A stretch of 6,597 bases of DNA from Ignavibacteriales bacterium (lineage in GTDB: Bacteria > Bacteroidota > Ignavibacteria > T3Sed10-11): contig PWJF01000395.1 of assembly GCA_003560935.1 (NCBI GenBank), positions 1 through 6,597 of the forward strand, given 5' to 3'. The notes beneath the pieces are model-generated. The model searched no databases. It saw only the letters and a program-made list of their open reading frames with translations, and was not told the origin of the DNA. Numbering within the stretch: the first letter of the stretch is position 1; each line of letters starts with the position of its first letter. The position numbers and the translations under genes are program-made. This document shows, piece after piece, positions 4,948-6,597 of this stretch.

Positions 4948-6366
4948 TCAATCTCCTCCAAGCTTTATTTCACGGATCATCTTAGAACGGAGTTCCATCA
5001 ACTGCTTGCTGATACCGACTTTATAAATATGCGGGAATTCAAATCGCTTGTGTTCATCCGAAAGCATTTTCATTCTTTCCTGCACATAATGTGCAATTTC
5101 ATACGGCGATTCTTTCTTAATTACAATCTCACCGCAATCCATTACCTTGTTCATAAGTTCTTCTTTTTTCATGGTATCCATTCGTTTGAACATGTCGGGT
5201 TTATGCGGATGGTACATCCAATCGACACCATCTTCGGAATCCAGCACAACGGCATCGCCGTTGAATATACCCTCACCGTTGATGTAGCGAAATACTTTCT
5301 TTCTTCCGGGCAATGTCATCTTTTCGATGTTATCGGAAATTTTCATCAACGGTTTATCGCCCACCATTGCAATTTTATATACGCCGTCGAGCGCGGCTTC
5401 GCCTTTTCCGGTAATGAGCCGCGTGCCGACCCCGTATCCGTCAATGGGTGCATCCTGCGTATGCAAACTGCGAATGATGTATTCGTCAAGCTGATTCGAT
5501 GCAACGATTTTCACATAGTGCAATCCCGCTTCATCGAGCATTCTTCGTGCGTGTTTGGAGAGATATGCGAGATCGCCGCTGTCCAAACGAATTGCCTGCA
5601 GTTTTTCACCACGCGCTTCCATCTCCTTTGCAACGGTGATCGCGTTGGGTATGCCGCTATGAAGAGTGTTATACGTATCGACCAACAAGATACATCGGTC
5701 CGGAAAAACTTTTGCAAACTGACGGAATGCTTCAAGTTCATCGCCGTAGGCTTGTATCCACGAGTGTGCCTGTGTTCCGGCAGTTTTCAAACCGTACAAC
5801 TTTGCACTGAACACATTCGATGTAGAGTTTACTCCGCCGATGATCGCCGCTCGTGTTCCGTGAATTCCTGCAAGTCCCTGTGCCCGCCGCAATCCGAAAT
5901 CTGTAACCATCTTGTCTCCGGAGGCATGACGAATACGCGCAGCTTTTGTTGCAATCAACGATTCAAAATTGAGCATATTTAAAAGCATCGTCTCGACGAT
6001 TTGTGCTTCGATGATATTTCCTTCTACCCGGACAACGGGTTCATTCGGGAAGACGATCTCTCCTTCGCGCGGTGCATACATCGTAAGGCGGTGACGGAAA
6101 TCCCGCAGATACGCCGTGAACTCTTTATGGAAGCCTATCGATTCCAGATATTCACAATCATCATCATCGAAACGATATCGTTCGAGCATTTCAAGCAAAT
6201 CCATGAGACCGGCAAAGATAACATATCCCCCACCGAATGGAATTTCTCTGAAAAAATAATCGAATACCGCGGGAATATCTTTCTTTCCGTTCAGGACATG
6301 TCCCTGCGCCATGGTGAGTTCGTACAGGTCGACGTATAACCCCGTATCATTCTTGAGGATAGGCAT
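4948..6366 (-). CDS. pncB: Nicotinate phosphoribosyltransferase (NAPRT)
   Basis: Makes nicotinate mononucleotide from nicotinate and PRPP, coupled to ATP hydrolysis: the committed step of the Preiss-Handler NAD salvage route, in the cytoplasm. The 472 residues match the longer NAPRT type rather than the roughly 400-residue E. coli PncB. Visible family motifs are VDLYELTMAQG at 12-22, the DFGLRRAQG segment at 156-164, GTQAHSWIQAYGDE at 197-210 (His201 is the likely ATP-phosphorylated histidine), VDTYNTLHSGIPNAI at 229-243, RLDSGDLAYLS at 260-270 (the PRPP/phosphate-binding region of the barrel), and YGVGTRLITG at 311-320. ATG 6366 is the only sensible start, since the next Met lies within the conserved DLYELTM. 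Oddly, no Shine-Dalgarno site precedes it, unlike the other genes here. It is followed after 2 nt by the macro domain gene. The product of that pair fits NAD turnover: nicotinate recovered here, ADP-ribose handled by the partner. Confidence 0.97.
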   Translation of the reverse strand: MPILKNDTGLYVDLYELTMAQGHVLNGKKDIPAVFDYFFREIPFGGGYVIFAGLMDLLEMLERYRFDDDDCEYLESIGFHKEFTAYLRDFRHRLTMYAPREGEIVFPNEPVVRVEGNIIEAQIVETMLLNMLNFESLIATKAARIRHASGDKMVTDFGLRRAQGLAGIHGTRAAIIGGVNSTSNVFSAKLYGLKTAGTQAHSWIQAYGDELEAFRQFAKVFPDRCILLVDTYNTLHSGIPNAITVAKEMEARGEKLQAIRLDSGDLAYLSKHARRMLDEAGLHYVKIVASNQLDEYIIRSLHTQDAPIDGYGVGTRLITGKGEAALDGVYKIAMVGDKPLMKISDNIEKMTLPGRKKVFRYINGEGIFNGDAVVLDSEDGVDWMYHPHKPDMFKRMDTMKKEELMNKVMDCGEIVIKKESPYEIAHYVQERMKMLSDEHKRFEFPHIYKVGISKQLMELRSKMIREIKLGGD

Positions 6367-6399
6367 GATGCTGTTCAGTAATTATTGTGAGGAAACAAG

Positions 6400-6419
6400 T
6401 GGTGTATCTTTCTATACCA
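6400..6419. promoter_or_regulatory. Operator-like imperfect inverted repeat at the NAPRT transcription start
   Basis: TGGTGTAT-CTTTCT-ATACCA is an imperfect palindrome: TGGT pairs with ACCA and TAT with ATA, with one G bulged. It sits directly after the predicted -10 and over the predicted start site near 6412, where a repressor would block transcription. It does not match an NrtR or NiaR site that I know, so it is only a candidate. Confidence 0.3.
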
Positions 6420-6447
6420 ATATAACGCGTTCCGTACTCTTCGGCAA
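6419..6447 (-). promoter_or_regulatory. Sigma70-like promoter for the NAPRT-macro unit
   Basis: On the minus strand, TTGCCG (6447-6442, 4 of 6 matches) is followed after 17 nt by TATATT (6424-6419, 5 of 6 matches to TATAAT). RNA would start near 6412, giving a leader of about 46 nt before the NAPRT ATG. No gene is seen between here and the window's right edge, so NAPRT is likely the first gene of its unit. Confidence 0.6.
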
Positions 6448-6456
6448 CTATCGTTT

Positions 6457-6481
6457 CCGTTACGATGCAATCAAATAACGG
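6457..6481. repeat. 6-bp perfect inverted repeat upstream of the NAPRT promoter
   Basis: CCGTTA (6457-6462) and TAACGG (6476-6481) are perfect inverted arms 13 bp apart, with centres 19 bp apart. The right-hand edge of the -35 box is 10 bp away, a position suited to an activator or repressor dimer. Short arms like these arise by chance, so confidence is low. Confidence 0.25.
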
Positions 6482-6487
6482 GTACAT

Positions 6488-6597
6488 CCGAAATGAATCC
6501 CCTTAACCCCTTCACGTTTTTTGGGTATCATACGGCTTCCCGACTGCTGCTGATTGGGGCGGAGGCGGTTTTAAATTCCGATGTAAAATGGAATTCT
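6488..6597. other. Right-edge non-coding stretch, no gene recognised
   Basis: I see no family-recognisable gene here. Frames on both strands are short and interrupted. It contains a repeated CCCCTT word (CCCCTTAACCCCTT at 6499-6512) and an inverted repeat AATTCC / GGAATT (6574-6579 and 6590-6595, 10 bp apart) next to the window edge, without a T tract that would make it a convincing terminator. Confidence 0.5.

Noticed and set aside
4946..4951. A TTG start for the macro gene at 4951
   Set aside because: It sits too close to the GGAGG at 4959-4955, while ATG 4945 has good spacing and matches the family's usual start.
5029..5982. A 317-codon open frame on the plus strand
   Set aside because: It lies wholly antisense to the conserved core of NAPRT, reads as cysteine-, histidine- and phenylalanine-rich nonsense, and has no ribosome site; it is a shadow of the NAPRT codons.
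1..6597. CRISPR arrays, tRNA or rRNA genes, insertion sequences, toxin-antitoxin or defence genes
   Set aside because: No regularly spaced repeats, tRNA-like cloverleaf, rRNA-like sequence, transposase motif or defence domain could be seen on either strand.

Overview
The window reads as ordinary bacterial chromosome of moderate GC content, with every recognisable gene on the minus strand. Most genes have a strong GGAG/GGAGG Shine-Dalgarno site. Three promoter-like sites of the TTGnnn-17-TAnnnT kind fit the gene layout. Strong Shine-Dalgarno sites and a sigma70-like consensus argue against typical Bacteroidota. The protein set (NAPRT, tandem UspA, DksA-like zinc finger, DUF2007, class C beta-lactamase-fold hydrolase, Pgm) would fit a free-living bacterium, perhaps of the wider FCB group, but I cannot place it from sequence alone.

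Read in the direction of transcription (from high to low coordinates), there are three likely transcription units. Unit 1 (about 6412 to 4412) encodes a nicotinate phosphoribosyltransferase followed after 2 nt by a macro domain protein. This pairs NAD salvage with ADP-ribose handling. Unit 2 (about 4308 to 2648) has a long, structured leader, then a tandem universal stress protein and a small DksA/TraR-type C4 zinc-finger protein, and ends in a strong hairpin. It looks like a stress-response unit. Unit 3 starts at a TTGACA promoter at 2625-2597. It encodes a DUF2007 protein with a zinc ribbon, a signal-peptide-bearing serine hydrolase of the class C beta-lactamase/PBP fold, and the N-terminal 44 percent or so of phosphoglucomutase, which runs off the left edge.

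The left edge is abnormal. The first 29 bases are an exact inverted copy of bases 129-157, and the Pgm protein stops matching its family exactly there. This looks like a fold-back chimera or assembly artefact at a contig end, not biology.

I see no CRISPR array, insertion sequence, rRNA, tRNA, phage or defence cassette. The less ordinary parts are the tightly coupled NAPRT-macro pair (whose macro domain lacks the usual MacroD aspartate), the 180-nt leader before the UspA gene with its competing stems and coding-like opposite strand, and the short region upstream of NAPRT with inverted repeats and a 46-codon frame carrying a methyltransferase-like RYIGIE string.
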